Positions 42,061 to 50,849 of a stretch of DNA of 64,000 nucleotides are shown here, in pieces. How positions within the stretch are numbered: the stretch's first letter is position 1; each line of letters begins with the position of its first letter. Under the pieces are notes generated by a model. The model made no database searches. It was not told where the DNA came from and saw only the letters and a program-made list of their open reading frames with translations. This stretch comes from JBOEGW01 sp050633625. Lineage in GTDB: Bacteria > Pseudomonadota > Alphaproteobacteria > Rhodobacterales > Rhodobacteraceae. The DNA lies in assembly GCA_050633625.1 (NCBI GenBank), contig JBOEGW010000001.1:310001-374000 (forward strand), in the 5' to 3' direction. Made by a program: the position numbers and the translations under genes.

Positions 42061-42166
42061 AGATATGTGGGGCGCTGTGCGACACGCTTCTTACAGGTAA
42101 ACATGCAAGGCGTGTTTCGTCGTTTTCGTTCTAGAACTTCCGCCAAAAACCCGTCACGCTCCTTTT

Positions 42167-43447
42167 ATGCGTTTTTTGTTTTCTACGGTTGGTTCGCTCG
42201 GAGATTTATACCCGCTCTTGTCGGTCGCGCAGGCTTTGCGCGCGCGGGGGCATGAGGCGATCTTCTCGGTGCATGCGGATCAGATTGAGGTTGTGCAAAA
42301 TGCCGGATTTGAGGCTGTGCCCAGCCAATATGGGTTTGACGATTTGGCGCGCGCCCTGCGCATGACACCAGAAGCCATTGTGCGGCGTGCCTTTTCCCAT
42401 GAGCAATTTTTGTTTCGCAAAATTCTGCCCTTTCGCCTTCTGGACTCCGCGGAGCAATTGGCAAATTTGCCGGGCGAAATCGACCTTGTTGTTGGCACGT
42501 TTCAGGCGGAGGACGCGCGCATGGCGGCGGAGCGGCGCGGCGTTGAGGCGATCACCGTTTTGCTGCAACCGATGCTGGTGTTTGACCCCACCCAATTGGC
42601 GCAAATTCCAAACGCCCCGCCGGTGATGCGCGGGCAAAGCAAGGGGGCAACCCTTTGGAATAGGGGGGTGATTTGGATCATCAAGGCGGTCATGCGCCTG
42701 TTGCATGGTCACCGGATCAATCGGCCTCGCGCCGCGATGTCGCTGCGAAAAAACACCGGCGCGCCTTGGTTTGATGCGGCTGTGCCGGGGCCGTTTACCT
42801 TGGGTTTGTACCCCGAAAGCCTGCATGATCACGCACCGCGTCTCTCACCGCCTCACTATTGCACTGGGTTTTGTCCCTTTGATGGGCATGAGGCTGCGCT
42901 GGATGCGGAGTTAGAGGCGTTTTTGCAGGCCGGACCGCCTCCCATTGTGTTCACACTCGGGTCGAACGCGGCGTTATTACCAGCGGATTTCTACGGTGAA
43001 AGCCTTAAGGCCGCACGCGCGCTTGGGCGGCGAGCGGTGCTTTTGACCGGGGAGGGATGGCAGGGCGAAGCAGCAGGGGCAGACATGGGGGCGGATGTCA
43101 TCCAGCGCGATTACGTGGCGCATCAGTTGGTGTTTGCGCGCGCCTGTGCGGTGGTGCATCACGGGGGCATCGGGACTTTGGCACGGGCAATGGAAGCGGG
43201 AAAGCCGCAATTGATTGTTCCCTTTGGCACCGATCAGCCAGACAATGCGCGCCGCTTAGTAGACCGCGGCCTTGGCCTCACGGTTCTGGCGCGCAAATAC
43301 ACAGCCAAACGGGCGCAAACCCTGCTTCGACGCCTGCTCAATGAGCCAGAATTCGCCAGCGCCGCACAGGCGCAAGCCGCGCAATTGCAGGGCCAAGACG
43401 GGGCCGGGGCGGCGGCAGATCGCCTTATTGCGGCGGCTGGCGGCTAA
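42167..43447 (+). CDS. GT-B glycosyltransferase (UGT/GT1-like)
   Basis: A 426-residue protein of the nucleotide-sugar transferase type also seen in macrolide- and sterol-glucosyltransferases. N-terminal GSLGDLYPLLSVAQALRARG binds the acceptor side. The C-terminal donor site has VVHHGGIGTLARAMEAGKPQ and VPFGTDQPDNARRL. No signal peptide. It lies downstream of the tRNA repeats and upstream of tig. The acceptor is unknown. Confidence 0.87.
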   Translation: MRFLFSTVGSLGDLYPLLSVAQALRARGHEAIFSVHADQIEVVQNAGFEAVPSQYGFDDLARALRMTPEAIVRRAFSHEQFLFRKILPFRLLDSAEQLANLPGEIDLVVGTFQAEDARMAAERRGVEAITVLLQPMLVFDPTQLAQIPNAPPVMRGQSKGATLWNRGVIWIIKAVMRLLHGHRINRPRAAMSLRKNTGAPWFDAAVPGPFTLGLYPESLHDHAPRLSPPHYCTGFCPFDGHEAALDAELEAFLQAGPPPIVFTLGSNAALLPADFYGESLKAARALGRRAVLLTGEGWQGEAAGADMGADVIQRDYVAHQLVFARACAVVHHGGIGTLARAMEAGKPQLIVPFGTDQPDNARRLVDRGLGLTVLARKYTAKRAQTLLRRLLNEPEFASAAQAQAAQLQGQDGAGAAADRLIAAAGG

Positions 43448-43574
43448 ATCATAGCCTTTTTGCGCCAAAGCGCTTGCACCATGCGCGCGCGCCCCATAGA
43501 AGGGCGTGAACTTTTTCTGTGTGCCGCAAGGGCGGTCCACGCGTGCGAAATGCTGTCGAATAAAGGACCAAAAC

Positions 43575-44906
43575 ATGTCTGTCACCGAGACCCTGAACGA
43601 AGGCCTCAAGCGCGGCTACAAGATCGTGATCCCTGCTGCTGATCTGGAAGCCAAAGTGAACGAAAAGCTGGTTGAGGCGCAGCCCGAGATCGAAATGAAG
43701 GGCTTCCGTAAAGGGAAGGTGCCAATGGCCCTCCTGAAAAAGCAATACGGCGAACGCCTGATGGGCGAAGCGATGCAAGAATCCGTGGATGGTGCGCTGA
43801 ACGCCCACTTTGAATCCTCCGGTGATCGCACGTCGATGCAGCCAGACGTCAAAATGACAAATGAAGACTGGAAACCGGGCGATGACGTAGAAGTCGACGT
43901 CACCTATGAAAAACTGCCTGACATCCCTGACGTCGATCTTTCTGACCTCAAGCTGGAAAAGCTCGTTGTGAAAGCCTCTGAGGCGGACATCGAGGAAGCT
44001 TTGAACTCGCTCGCAGAATCTGCGCAAAACTTTGAGCCGCGCAAAGCTGGCTCCAAGGCGAAAGACGGCGACCAGGTTGTGATGGATTTCGTTGGCCGCG
44101 TTGACGGCGAAGAATTTGATGGTGGTGCCGCAGAGGACTTCCCTCTGGTGCTCGGCTCCGGTCAGTTCATCCCCGGCTTTGAAGAACAGCTTGTGGGCGT
44201 AAAAGCGGGCGACGAGAAAATCGCGAACGTGAAATTCCCTGACGAATACGGCGCAGAAAACCTCGCCGGCAAAGATGCGGAATTCACCTGCACCATCAAA
44301 GAAGTGAAAGAGCCAAAAGCGGCAGAAGTGAACGATGCTTTGGCGGTTCAGTTCGGCGCAGAAGATCTTGCAGCGCTCAAAACCCAAGTGTCCGAGCGCC
44401 TTGAAGCGGAATACGCTGGCGCGTCGCGTGCTGTGATGAAACGCGGCCTTCTGGACGCGCTGGACGGCAAAGTTGACTTTGAATTGCCGCCGTCGCTGCT
44501 CGAAGCCGAAGCCAAACAAATCGCGCATCAGCTGTGGCACGAAGAAAACCCAGACGTAGAGGGCCACGATCACCCCGAGGTTGAGGTCTCTGACGAGGCA
44601 CAAAAGCTGGCGGAACGCCGCGTGCGCCTTGGGCTGTTGCTTGCGGATGTTGGCCAGAAAGCCGAAATCGAAATCTCCGATGCTGAGTTCACTCAAGCTG
44701 TGATGACGCAAGCGCGCCAATACCCGGGTCAAGAGCGTGAGTTCTTTGAATTCGTTCAACAAAACCCACAAATGCGCCAACAAATTCAAGCGCCTTTGTT
44801 CGAGGATAAAGTTGTCGATCACATCGCTGAGGGCGCTGAGGTCACGGAAAAAGAAGTGTCCAAGGAAGATCTGCAAAAAGCAGTTGAAACCCTCGACGAC
44901 GAGTAA
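43575..44906 (+). CDS. tig: Trigger factor
   Basis: Ribosome-bound chaperone and prolyl isomerase that receives nascent chains. From ATG 43575 (AAAGGA upstream) it has 443 residues. The ribosome-binding loop signature is FRKGKVPMALLKKQYG. The FKBP domain has DGDQVVMDFVGRVDGEEFDG and GSGQFIPGFEEQLVG, and the C-terminal arms are helical. The acidic tail ends ETLDDE. A terminator follows at 44929. Confidence 0.96.
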   Translation: MSVTETLNEGLKRGYKIVIPAADLEAKVNEKLVEAQPEIEMKGFRKGKVPMALLKKQYGERLMGEAMQESVDGALNAHFESSGDRTSMQPDVKMTNEDWKPGDDVEVDVTYEKLPDIPDVDLSDLKLEKLVVKASEADIEEALNSLAESAQNFEPRKAGSKAKDGDQVVMDFVGRVDGEEFDGGAAEDFPLVLGSGQFIPGFEEQLVGVKAGDEKIANVKFPDEYGAENLAGKDAEFTCTIKEVKEPKAAEVNDALAVQFGAEDLAALKTQVSERLEAEYAGASRAVMKRGLLDALDGKVDFELPPSLLEAEAKQIAHQLWHEENPDVEGHDHPEVEVSDEAQKLAERRVRLGLLLADVGQKAEIEISDAEFTQAVMTQARQYPGQEREFFEFVQQNPQMRQQIQAPLFEDKVVDHIAEGAEVTEKEVSKEDLQKAVETLDDE

Positions 44907-44928
44907 GCTCCGGCTTTACGATCTTTGG

Positions 44929-44957
44929 CACGGCCGTCCCTTTGGGGGGCGGCCGTG
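44929..44957 (+). terminator. Hairpin after tig
   Basis: CACGGCCG pairs with CGGCCGTG over a G/C-rich loop in which further pairing is possible; 22 bases after the tig stop. TTGCG follows. Confidence 0.7.
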
Positions 44958-44985
44958 TTGCGTTCTGGACTGATAAAGGTTTAAA

Positions 44986-45294
44986 ATGATACGAAAAACC
45001 GCAGTCTTTGTGTTCGCTCTGTTCATGTGGCCCAGCCTCGCTCTGGCCATTTCGCCGGAGTGGACCGCGCAAAAATGTCGGCTGTACCAACGCGCCTATG
45101 ATGCGGTCTCGCCGGGTGTTGCGCTGAGCGATGCCTTCAAAATCCCCCATGATGCCTTCCTGTCCTCAGGATGTACGGACCGGAGGCGGGTTTGTCCCAC
45201 AACTCCAGAAGAATGGGCGCTGGCCGATACCCTCACCCTGATGATCGTCACTGAGGGCGCAACGGGCTCGTTCCTTCCCTTTCGCTGCAAATGA
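44986..45294 (+). CDS. Small secreted protein with four cysteines
   Basis: A 102-residue precursor. The signal peptide (VFVFALFMWPSLALA) is followed by a ~80-residue mature protein with cysteines in QKCRLY, SSGCTDRRRVCP and PFRCK, probably two disulfides. No family recognised. It follows the tig hairpin. Confidence 0.65.
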   Translation: MIRKTAVFVFALFMWPSLALAISPEWTAQKCRLYQRAYDAVSPGVALSDAFKIPHDAFLSSGCTDRRRVCPTTPEEWALADTLTLMIVTEGATGSFLPFRCK

Positions 45295-45397
45295 CACTGA
45301 GGCAGGCACCGTGCCTCTGCTGATGCTGGGCGACACCGTCTAAACCCTTGCGCGCCAAGGGCCGGGGGGTGTCCTGGCTGTCAAAAGGGAGGATGTC

Positions 45398-45823
45398 ATG
45401 ACCGATTATCTTGGATTTGATGGCGAAAGCTTCGCCGCGTTTCGCAATGTGCCACGCGACGGGCCAATTCATATGCTCAACCTTGTGAAGCTGCACAAAC
45501 AGGCGATCTACGAGGATGGGCGCAAGGCCACGGGCGCCGAAGCCTACGCCGCCTATGGCCGCGAAAGCGCGCCTGTGTTTGAGCGGGTGGGCGGCAAAAT
45601 CATCTGGCGCGGCGCGATGGAACATATGTTGATTGGCCCAAACAGCGATGATGAGGCGTGGGATCTGTGCTTTATCGCGCAATATCCGAACGTGGAGGCC
45701 TTCGTCACAATGATCAAAGATCCGCACTATCGCGCGGCAATGGTGAATCGCCAAGCCGGGGTGAAAACCTCCCGGTTGATCCGCACAAACCCGCTCGATC
45801 TCGGGGCGAATTTCGCGGATTGA
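45398..45823 (+). CDS. DUF1330 family protein
   Basis: A 141-residue soluble protein of the dimeric alpha/beta-barrel type. Motifs are MLNLVKLHKQAIYEDGRKA (the family's entry strand), YGRESAPVFERVGGKIIW and VEAFVTMIKDPHY. Members are thought to be ligand-binding or small-molecule enzymes without a firm role. ATG 45398 follows AGGGAGG. Confidence 0.85.
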   Translation: MTDYLGFDGESFAAFRNVPRDGPIHMLNLVKLHKQAIYEDGRKATGAEAYAAYGRESAPVFERVGGKIIWRGAMEHMLIGPNSDDEAWDLCFIAQYPNVEAFVTMIKDPHYRAAMVNRQAGVKTSRLIRTNPLDLGANFAD

Positions 45824-45874
45824 TATCGCTTTTGGTGCGTGGCACTTTGGGCGAGAACAAGCTTGGAGTGCAGC

Positions 45875-47569
45875 ATGAGTTACACGGTTAAAGAGGGGAA
45901 GCCTTGTTGGAAGGGAAAGCCGATCAAGGGCGTCAGCGGCGGCTTTACTGACCTTGGCGGCGGACTCGCACGCGATCAGAGCAGCGTCTATATGCTCGGC
46001 AAGCCAGTCTCCCTTGATGCGTCACAATTCGAGGTGCTTTCTGACCTCTATGTGCGCGATCAATCTGCCGTTTATGAGCGCCTCGCCACCAAGCTAAAGC
46101 CGATAAAAGGCGCTGATCCCGCAAGTTTCCACGTCCTTGGTCCGTATCATGGCCGCGATAAAAATGCCGCCTATGCGCAGGGCAAAAAGGTCAAACTGAA
46201 AAAACCGGCCTCCCCGCAAGACTTCAGACCTTTGACAGGCAGCTACGCCACGGACGGCAAGCTGCTCTACCATGGCGCGGCACAGGTCCAAAGCACACAA
46301 AAGCTGGCGTTTGACTGGACGCGGGCCAAGCTGCGCCTGTTGGAAGATGACAATTGGATCAACCGCCCGGACGCAGTCGCAACGGATGATACACATGTGG
46401 TTCATCTTGGATGGAATGACAATTACATCTTAGAAAACGCTGACTTTTCCGCCCTTCACCAACTGGCGTTCAAGGGCTTGGCCAGTCGCTACATAAGCGA
46501 TGGATCACAGGTCTGGCACGAGGGGAACTTGGTGGCCGGGGCGCGCGAAACGGCCAAAGCCACCGGACGCAGCCTGCTTGAAGACGCTGGGACATACTGG
46601 ATCGGGGCAAAGGTTTCACCGCTGGAAGGCCCGCTTGCGGAGGGGCCATTTAATTCAAAGCACCACGCGCTCATTCTCAGCCCCGAAGGCCTGTTTGACA
46701 TAAAGCGCCAAGGGGACGCTCCCGTTTGCTTGGCGCGCCGCGCGCCGCTTGAAGATATAAATGGCCCCGCGCTTGACGCCTTTTGGGGGCGGGTCTTGGC
46801 CGTGATGTTTGAGGTGCTGCGCGAAACACCGCAAGGCGCGGATCAAATCGAGACAGAGGCGCATATCGAGGCGCAAGTGGCCAAAGCTGGCCCCGTTTCG
46901 CTGCGCCTTGACAGGGCGGTGCTGTCTTGTGAGGGGTTTCGCCAGCCGGTGCAGTGCTGGTGGCAATTGGCCTGCGATGTGTTGCAGGCGCGCGCCGGGG
47001 CGCCCCGTGGGCAAGTGGTGCAGCTGCGCGGCAACTGGCTGCCTCAGGGCAATGACGGTGAAGCGGCTGTGTTGCGCCGATTTTGGGCTGAGTTTGCTGC
47101 AATCGCGGGCCATCTATGGGCTGAAGGCGAGACCGCGGAAGCCGAGTTACTGGCCTTTGTTTTGTTCGATGAGCTGCGTCTAAACCGGGCAATGAGCGGT
47201 CCGGAGGCTGAGGCGCTCGCGTCACTTCCAATGCCTCTGTTGCAGCAAATCAAACGTGGTCGCCCGCGTCATAAGATCAAACTGACCACAAACCTTGGTG
47301 TGGCGCGCCTTATGTTGACCCCGGACTGGCTTGGCGCGACAGACCCCTTGCTGCGCCTTGAGGCGCTCTATGTGTTGCACGGCACAGTCTATGATGCGCG
47401 CTCCCCCAAATCCCTGAAACAAGAGGTAACGCAGAGGCTTGAAACCTATCTCGAAACCGAGCCTTTGGCCTTGCTGCGGGCTCGCGCGCGCTGCGTTTTG
47501 GCCACGCTCGCGCATCGTTTGGATGAGCCTTTGCCGCCGGGCGTTGTTGCCTATTTCCAGCGGTATTAG
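45875..47569 (+). CDS. DKNYY-repeat protein with long C-terminal region
   Basis: A 564-residue protein without signal peptide. Residues 1-200 carry repeats of the DKNYY family: LARDQSSVYMLGKPV, YVRDQSAVYERLATKL, HGRDKNAAYAQGKKV and YATDGKLLYHG. Each has an Asp-Lys/Gln followed by Tyr and a basic turn. The C-terminal 300 residues (ALDAFWGRVLAVMFEVL, AEAELLAFVLFDELRL) are helical and unknown. I use ATG 45875 with TTGGAG upstream. Its last four bases overlap the convergent transglycosylase gene. Confidence 0.72.
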   Translation: MSYTVKEGKPCWKGKPIKGVSGGFTDLGGGLARDQSSVYMLGKPVSLDASQFEVLSDLYVRDQSAVYERLATKLKPIKGADPASFHVLGPYHGRDKNAAYAQGKKVKLKKPASPQDFRPLTGSYATDGKLLYHGAAQVQSTQKLAFDWTRAKLRLLEDDNWINRPDAVATDDTHVVHLGWNDNYILENADFSALHQLAFKGLASRYISDGSQVWHEGNLVAGARETAKATGRSLLEDAGTYWIGAKVSPLEGPLAEGPFNSKHHALILSPEGLFDIKRQGDAPVCLARRAPLEDINGPALDAFWGRVLAVMFEVLRETPQGADQIETEAHIEAQVAKAGPVSLRLDRAVLSCEGFRQPVQCWWQLACDVLQARAGAPRGQVVQLRGNWLPQGNDGEAAVLRRFWAEFAAIAGHLWAEGETAEAELLAFVLFDELRLNRAMSGPEAEALASLPMPLLQQIKRGRPRHKIKLTTNLGVARLMLTPDWLGATDPLLRLEALYVLHGTVYDARSPKSLKQEVTQRLETYLETEPLALLRARARCVLATLAHRLDEPLPPGVVAYFQRY

Positions 47570-48048
47570 CTGCGCAACCCGGTCTCATACAAAAGCCCAA
47601 GCCGCTTGGCCTCGTAATAATAGCCCCGCGCGTACCAGCCCATCGCCTCAGCTATATCGCCGCCCGCCACCATATAGGCCCCACGCAGATATTTCCCCGC
47701 CCACTGCAGGTTCACATCCGCATCAAGCAACTCACTTGCCGGTCCTCGGTGCCCCATGGTGCGGGCGGTTTGGGGCAGGATTTGCAACAACCCCCAATAA
47801 GGACCATTGCGCGCCCATGGCCGATGCGTGCTCTCACGGACCGCTTGGCGATGCACCAATTCGCGGGGAATTTCATAATGATCCGCCCATTTGTTGATCA
47901 ACGCCCGAAGCTCTGGCGTTTCATTGGGATAAAGCGGCGGATTAAACCCTGCCTCTTGGGCAGTGGCGCGCTCGCCCGCTCCCTGTTGGCCACAGGCCGC
48001 CAAACCAACAATCGCCAGTCCAATAAAGCCGCGTCGCGAAACCCACAT
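47566..48048 (-). CDS. Lytic transglycosylase-like lipoprotein
   Basis: A 160-residue precursor. A lipoprotein signal (FIGLAIVGLAACG) places lipidated Cys19 at the outer or inner membrane. The SLT domain has catalytic Glu in RQAVRESTHRPWARN, then YWGLLQILPQTARTMG and YARGYYYEAKRLG. It cuts the glycan chain of peptidoglycan, forming 1,6-anhydro-muramic ends. Short length suggests the catalytic core only. ATG 48048 follows GGGGGATT. Confidence 0.85.
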   Translation of the reverse strand: MWVSRRGFIGLAIVGLAACGQQGAGERATAQEAGFNPPLYPNETPELRALINKWADHYEIPRELVHRQAVRESTHRPWARNGPYWGLLQILPQTARTMGHRGPASELLDADVNLQWAGKYLRGAYMVAGGDIAEAMGWYARGYYYEAKRLGLLYETGLRS

Positions 48049-48143
48049 CACAAAATCCCCCAAATCACTTTCGCCCAGCCTGCGCCAAAGAAGGCCCGGC
48101 CGAAAGGGCAGTCTGCGCCATGGGCAAAGGCGCGCCGATTGCG

Positions 48144-48180
48144 CCCTTCTTTGGTTTTCAAATACCTGCGCCGCAGGCAT
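48144..48180 (-). repeat. Dispersed palindromic element, copy 4
   Basis: On the minus strand: CCTGCGGCGCAGG, TATTTGAAAACCAAAGAAGG. It lies between the transglycosylase and P450 genes. Confidence 0.7.
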
Positions 48181-48193
48181 CGCCAAAGGCGAT

Positions 48194-49402
48194 TTAACGC
48201 ACCGAAATCGGAAACTCCGTGTAGCCGCGAAACCGCGCCAGCGGCAAACGCTTGCGCGCAGCCGTTTGTTGCATCTTGGGAAAGCGCGCCATCAGCTTCC
48301 CAAGCGCAATCTTGCCCTCAACACGGGCCAATGACGCGCCCAAACACACATGAATTCCAGTAATGAAAGCAATCTGTTTGTTGGGTTTACGTGTAATATC
48401 AAAGACATCTGGATCTTCAAACACATCAGGGTCGCGGTTCGCGCCGCCAATCGAAGTGTGAATATAAGTGCCCTTCGCCAATGTCCCATGCGCCAGCTCA
48501 ATGTCTTCACCTGCCGATCGATTGCCGATTTGCAACGGGCTTTCCATGCGCAAACACTCCTCAACCGCTGAGCCGATCAGGGCGGGTTGATCCAACAGCA
48601 AACGATGCTGGTCCGGATGATCCATGAACAAACCGACCGAATTCCCCACTAAGGAGGTTGTGGTTTCATGCCCCGCGTTTAGGAGAAATATGCAGTTTTG
48701 CACAAGCTCCTCTTGCGTTAATCGCCGCCCGTCGACCTCGCCAAAAATCAGCGATTCCAACACTTCCCCCTCATGCCCGCCGTCGCGGTTGTTGCGCCGA
48801 TGGTTGATAAGCGCCTCAAGAATTTCGGAAAACTCCAGCACCGCCGCATTGCCCGCATCCATGCGTTCTTGCGGCACCACTGGGTCGAGCGCGCCAAGGA
48901 TGTTGATCGAATAGGCGCGCAATTTGGCGCGATATTCTTCCGGGATTCCCAACATAAAGGAGATGATTTCTGTCGGCAAAACCTTGGCGAAATCATTGAT
49001 CAAATCAAGCGTGCCGAGGTCTTCAACCCGGTCCAGCAAGCGATCCACGATCCCCTCAATCAACGGCTCGAACTCGGCAAGTTTGCGCGGGGTAAAGGCG
49101 CCAGAAATCAGCTTGCGGACCACTGTATGATAGGGCGGGTCGTTGAAAATCAGGGAGGTTGTATGGTGTTTGTGAAGCGGGCATTTGCCGAATTTCTTGC
49201 CGAACGCCTCGGTCTTATCCGAAAGCATATCGCGCGATCGGTAGACTTTGAGCACGTCATCATAGCGGGTGAGAAACACGGAGCCATCTGCGTTTGTGTG
49301 AATCGGAGTGTCCTGGCGCAGCGCTGCAAGCGTGGGAAACGGATCATCAATAAAGCCCATCCCGATTTCATTGAGGTCAAACCCCGCTGTTTGTCCGTCC
49401 AT
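48194..49402 (-). CDS. Cytochrome P450
   Basis: A 402-residue soluble bacterial P450. The I-helix oxygen motif is AGHETTTSLVG, the K-helix ExxR is ECLRME and the heme loop is FITGIHVCLGASLAR with axial Cys353. The usual FGxGxHxCxG has Ile in place of the first Gly. I start at ATG 49402 behind GGGAGG; the frame upstream is only a spurious extension. No ferredoxin partner is adjacent. A perfect 16-base palindrome lies 74 bases upstream of the start, suggesting control by a TetR-like regulator. Substrate unknown. Confidence 0.92.
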   Translation of the reverse strand: MDGQTAGFDLNEIGMGFIDDPFPTLAALRQDTPIHTNADGSVFLTRYDDVLKVYRSRDMLSDKTEAFGKKFGKCPLHKHHTTSLIFNDPPYHTVVRKLISGAFTPRKLAEFEPLIEGIVDRLLDRVEDLGTLDLINDFAKVLPTEIISFMLGIPEEYRAKLRAYSINILGALDPVVPQERMDAGNAAVLEFSEILEALINHRRNNRDGGHEGEVLESLIFGEVDGRRLTQEELVQNCIFLLNAGHETTTSLVGNSVGLFMDHPDQHRLLLDQPALIGSAVEECLRMESPLQIGNRSAGEDIELAHGTLAKGTYIHTSIGGANRDPDVFEDPDVFDITRKPNKQIAFITGIHVCLGASLARVEGKIALGKLMARFPKMQQTAARKRLPLARFRGYTEFPISVR

Positions 49403-49475
49403 GAGACCCTCCCAGATCGTCGTTGCAAAAACACTGCAGGATGGAGGGAGGGCGGGCAAGAAAAAAGAACGTATA

Positions 49476-49491
49476 CGTTCTAAATTGGGCA
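49476..49491. promoter_or_regulatory. Perfect palindrome AGAACGTATACGTTCT upstream of P450
   Basis: A 16-base exact palindrome with no loop, so a protein-binding operator rather than a hairpin. It is like sites for TetR-type repressors that respond to small ligands. It lies 74 bases upstream of the P450 start codon. No regulator gene is adjacent. Confidence 0.7.
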
Positions 49492-49544
49492 TCTTGGGCA
49501 CGGCAGCACGACAGCAAAAAGATACATCCGAACCCGGTGCACAC

Positions 49545-49577
49545 AAAAAAGGCCGCGTCCTCACAGGAGCGGCCTTT
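49545..49577 (-). terminator. Terminator of the rpsF-rpsR-rplI operon
   Basis: On the minus strand AAAGGCCGC pairs with GCGGCCTTT over a 12-base loop, followed by more T; 23 bases after the rplI stop. Confidence 0.88.
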
Positions 49578-49599
49578 CTTACTGTCGTGAACGATGCGC

Positions 49600-50232
49600 T
49601 TACGCTTCGTCGTCGCCTTCTGCTTCGTCAGCAGCTTCGGCGTCGGCCTGTGGCGCGAGATCGTCGTCGTCTGCCGCAGCAGCGCCGATATCGTCGAACA
49701 ACTCAGCGATTTCGAATTCTGCTTCGGCTTCTGCTTCCGCAGCCAATTCTTGGATCGACTTACCGGAGGCTTGAAGCTCAGCTTCTTCCGCGGAGCGTGC
49801 GACGTTCAATTTGATCGCCACAGTCACTTCAGGGTGCAACACAACTTCGGCTGTGTGCAAACCAAGGTGCTTGATCGGCGTCAGGATAACGACCTGCTTG
49901 CGATCCACCGAGAAACCCTCAGAGGTGGCGACTTCAGCGGCGTCACGGGTTGTGACCGAGCCGTAAAGGTTGCCGCCATCGGACGCGGAGCGGATCACGA
50001 TGAACTGTTGCCCATCGAGTTTCTCGCCAAGCGCTTCGGCTTCTTTTTTGGTTTCCAAGTTGCGGGCTTCAAGCTGCGCTTTTTGCGCGTCAAAGTCAGC
50101 GATGTTGGATTTGGAGGCCGTCAGAGCTTTGCCCTGTGGCAGAAGGAAGTTGCGTGCAAAGCCCGGCTTTACGTCAACAACGTCGCCCATTTGGCCCAAT
50201 TTGGCCACACGTTCGAGAAGGATAACTTGCAT
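49600..50232 (-). CDS. rplI: Ribosomal protein L9 with long acidic tail
   Basis: Binds 23S rRNA near L1 and supports decoding fidelity. N-terminal signature LLERVAKLGQMGDVVDVKPG and FARNFLLPQGKA are intact. The protein has 210 residues instead of about 150. The extra C-terminus is Glu/Asp/Ala-rich (QELAAEAEAEAEFEIAEL, DDIGAAAADDDDLAPQADAE). Similar acidic tails are known in related alphaproteobacteria. It is third in rpsF-rpsR-rplI. Confidence 0.96.
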   Translation of the reverse strand: MQVILLERVAKLGQMGDVVDVKPGFARNFLLPQGKALTASKSNIADFDAQKAQLEARNLETKKEAEALGEKLDGQQFIVIRSASDGGNLYGSVTTRDAAEVATSEGFSVDRKQVVILTPIKHLGLHTAEVVLHPEVTVAIKLNVARSAEEAELQASGKSIQELAAEAEAEAEFEIAELFDDIGAAAADDDDLAPQADAEAADEAEGDDEA

Positions 50233-50244
50233 GTAACTCGCTCC

Positions 50245-50472
50245 TTACTTCACGCTGTAGGGCAGAAGGGCGAGGAAACGGGCGCGTTTGATCGCACGAG
50301 CCAGTTCACGCTGCTTCTTTGCCGATACGGCGGTGATACGGGACGGCACGATTTTGCCGCGCTCAGAGATATAGCGCTGCAAAAGACGTGTGTCTTTGTA
50401 GTCGATTTTCGGTGCGTTCTCGCCGGAGAATGGGCACACTTTGCGACGGCGGAAAAAAGGTTTCGCGGCCAT
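50245..50472 (-). CDS. rpsR: Ribosomal protein S18
   Basis: A 75-residue 30S protein that pairs with S6 on the platform. It begins AAKPFFRRRKVCPFSGE and contains YKDTRLLQRYISERGKI, PSRITAVSAKKQRELARAI, which fit S18. It is between rpsF and rplI. Confidence 0.97.
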   Translation of the reverse strand: MAAKPFFRRRKVCPFSGENAPKIDYKDTRLLQRYISERGKIVPSRITAVSAKKQRELARAIKRARFLALLPYSVK

Positions 50473-50489
50473 GTTGGTAGCTCCTTCTC

Positions 50490-50849
50490 TTAGCGTTCAC
50501 GACGTTCGCGGCGCTCGCCACGTTCGTCACGTTTTTGCATTTGAACCGATGGGCCTTCTGCGTGCTCATCAACCTTGATGGTCAAGACGCGCATGACATC
50601 GTCATGCAGGCGCATCAGGCGTTCCATTTCTTGAACAGCCGCCGATGGAGCGTCTGTTTTCAAGAAGGCATAGTGGCCTTTGCGGTTCTTGTTAATTTTA
50701 TAGGCCATCGTTTTGACGCCCCAGTACTCGCTTTCGACGACATTGCCGCCATTGTCCGCGAGGACTGTGCCAAAATGTTCTACGAGGCTTTCAGCTTGAG
50801 CGTTGGACAAATCCTGACGCGCAATCATAACATGCTCATATAGCGGCAT
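50490..50849 (-). CDS. rpsF: Ribosomal protein S6
   Basis: A 119-residue 30S platform protein starting PLYEHVMIARQDLSNAQ. It has YWGVKTMAYKINKNRKGHY and a basic C-terminal tail (RDERGERRERRER). ATG 50849 has GGAG in the preceding bases; the nearby GTG 50855 is less well spaced. It is first in the operon. The leader contains a strong hairpin at 50886-50914. Confidence 0.96.
   Translation of the reverse strand: MPLYEHVMIARQDLSNAQAESLVEHFGTVLADNGGNVVESEYWGVKTMAYKINKNRKGHYAFLKTDAPSAAVQEMERLMRLHDDVMRVLTIKVDEHAEGPSVQMQKRDERGERRERRER

Noticed and set aside
41716..42255. Frames running through the N gap after tRNA-Leu
   Set aside because: They include unknown bases and the tRNA itself, and simply translate the repeat.
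43449..44876. Minus-strand frame of 475 codons opposite tig
   Set aside because: Antisense shadow of trigger factor, Phe/His-rich.
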